A DNA stretch of 5,994 nucleotides from Candidatus Cloacimonadota bacterium (GTDB taxonomy: Bacteria > Cloacimonadota > Cloacimonadia > Cloacimonadales > Cloacimonadaceae). A model generated the notes under the pieces. That model saw only the letters and a program-made list of their open reading frames with translations, did no database searches and was not told the DNA's origin. Below, piece after piece: positions 5,909 to 5,994 of this stretch. The number at the start of each line of letters is the position of its first letter. Positions within the stretch are counted from its first letter, which is position 1. Made by a program: the position numbers and the translations under genes. The stretch lies in assembly GCA_023228285.1 (NCBI GenBank), contig JALOBM010000107.1, positions 1-5,994 of the forward strand. The letters run 5' to 3'.

Positions 5909-5994
5909 TCGTATTCTCCTCCTTTTGATGCTGTCAGTGAACTTTTGATAGGCTTCACAGGAGGCCTTATAGTTCCTGAGGGGATGTCGCATAC
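5905..5994 (-). CDS. C-terminal 29 residues of a probable [2Fe-2S]/alpha subunit of the amine dehydrogenase (partial)
   Basis: This minus-strand frame is open from the window edge to a TGA at 5907-5905, whose last bases overlap the ATG of the FAD gene as ATGA. It ends with IPSGTIRPPVKPIK followed by a polar tail. From memory, small BFD-like [2Fe-2S] proteins and the alpha subunits encoded beside DAO-type dehydrogenases (hydroxyproline, opine, HcnB-like) often end in RPPVRPVPL-like sequences just after their cysteine-rich domain. The ATGA coupling and the flavoprotein downstream fit that. Only 29 residues are seen and no cluster cysteines are inside the window (the single Cys is not diagnostic), so the family call is an inference; that it is coding is fairly likely. 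Confidence 0.6.
   Translation of the reverse strand, partial: VCDIPSGTIRPPVKPIKSSLTASKGGEYE
5916..5922 (-). promoter_or_regulatory. Ribosome binding site deciding the FAD gene start
   Basis: GGAGGAG on the minus strand, 7 nt before the ATG at 5908. It lies inside the last codons of the upstream reading frame (Lys-Gly-Gly-Glu), as is common in coupled operon genes, and argues against starting the flavoprotein at the in-frame ATG at 5992. Confidence 0.85.

Noticed and set aside
5909..5992. 28-residue N-terminal extension of the FAD protein from an ATG at 5992
   Set aside because: The FAD-binding strand normally starts within the first 10 or so residues, a strong ribosome site precedes the ATG at 5908, and the extension overlaps a more protein-like upstream frame.

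Overview
This window looks like part of the chromosome of a strictly anaerobic bacterium, probably one that ferments amino acids. The main reason is a glycyl radical enzyme (GRE), an oxygen-destroyed catalyst, followed by its own radical-SAM activase. Strong GGAGG ribosome binding sites and moderate base composition fit Synergistota or anaerobic Bacillota. That placement is a guess from gene content, not from a marker gene.

Layout. (1) Positions 1-1762 (+): the C-terminal three quarters of a GRE, open at the left edge, with the catalytic GCVE loop and the RVAGY glycyl-radical loop. (2) 1786-2697 (+): its activase, 23 nt downstream and almost certainly on the same transcript. (3) 2698-2840: a regulatory intergenic region with two 6-4-6 palindromes exactly 30 bp apart, just upstream of a good sigma-70-type promoter. 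(4) 2841-3710 (+): a MurR/RpiR-family regulator (HTH plus SIS domain). (5) 3711-3894: a very A+T-rich gap with a candidate promoter and an 8-8-8 inverted repeat. (6) 3895-4677 (+): a divergent pyrroline-5-carboxylate reductase-like NAD(P) enzyme. (7) 4678-4741: a shared hairpin between convergent genes. (8) 4742-5908 (-): an FAD amine/imino-acid dehydrogenase of the DAO/sarcosine oxidase beta type. Its start overlaps by ATGA the end of (9), a 29-residue tail running off the right edge (5905-5994, -), whose RPPVKPIK ending resembles the C-terminus of the [2Fe-2S]/alpha subunits that accompany such dehydrogenases.

How the genes may work together (inference). The GRE scaffold resembles trans-4-hydroxyproline dehydratase (HypD): it shares GCVET and the same Cys-to-Gly spacing. 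However, two HypD pocket residues (Asp278 and Tyr450) are not conserved, so the substrate probably differs. A P5C-reductase-like enzyme and a heteromeric secondary-amine dehydrogenase nearby point to cyclic imino-acid or N-substituted amino-acid metabolism under a ligand-sensing RpiR regulator. No step is proven by sequence alone. The most interesting object is this GRE/activase/RpiR/ProC-like set with unassigned chemistry.
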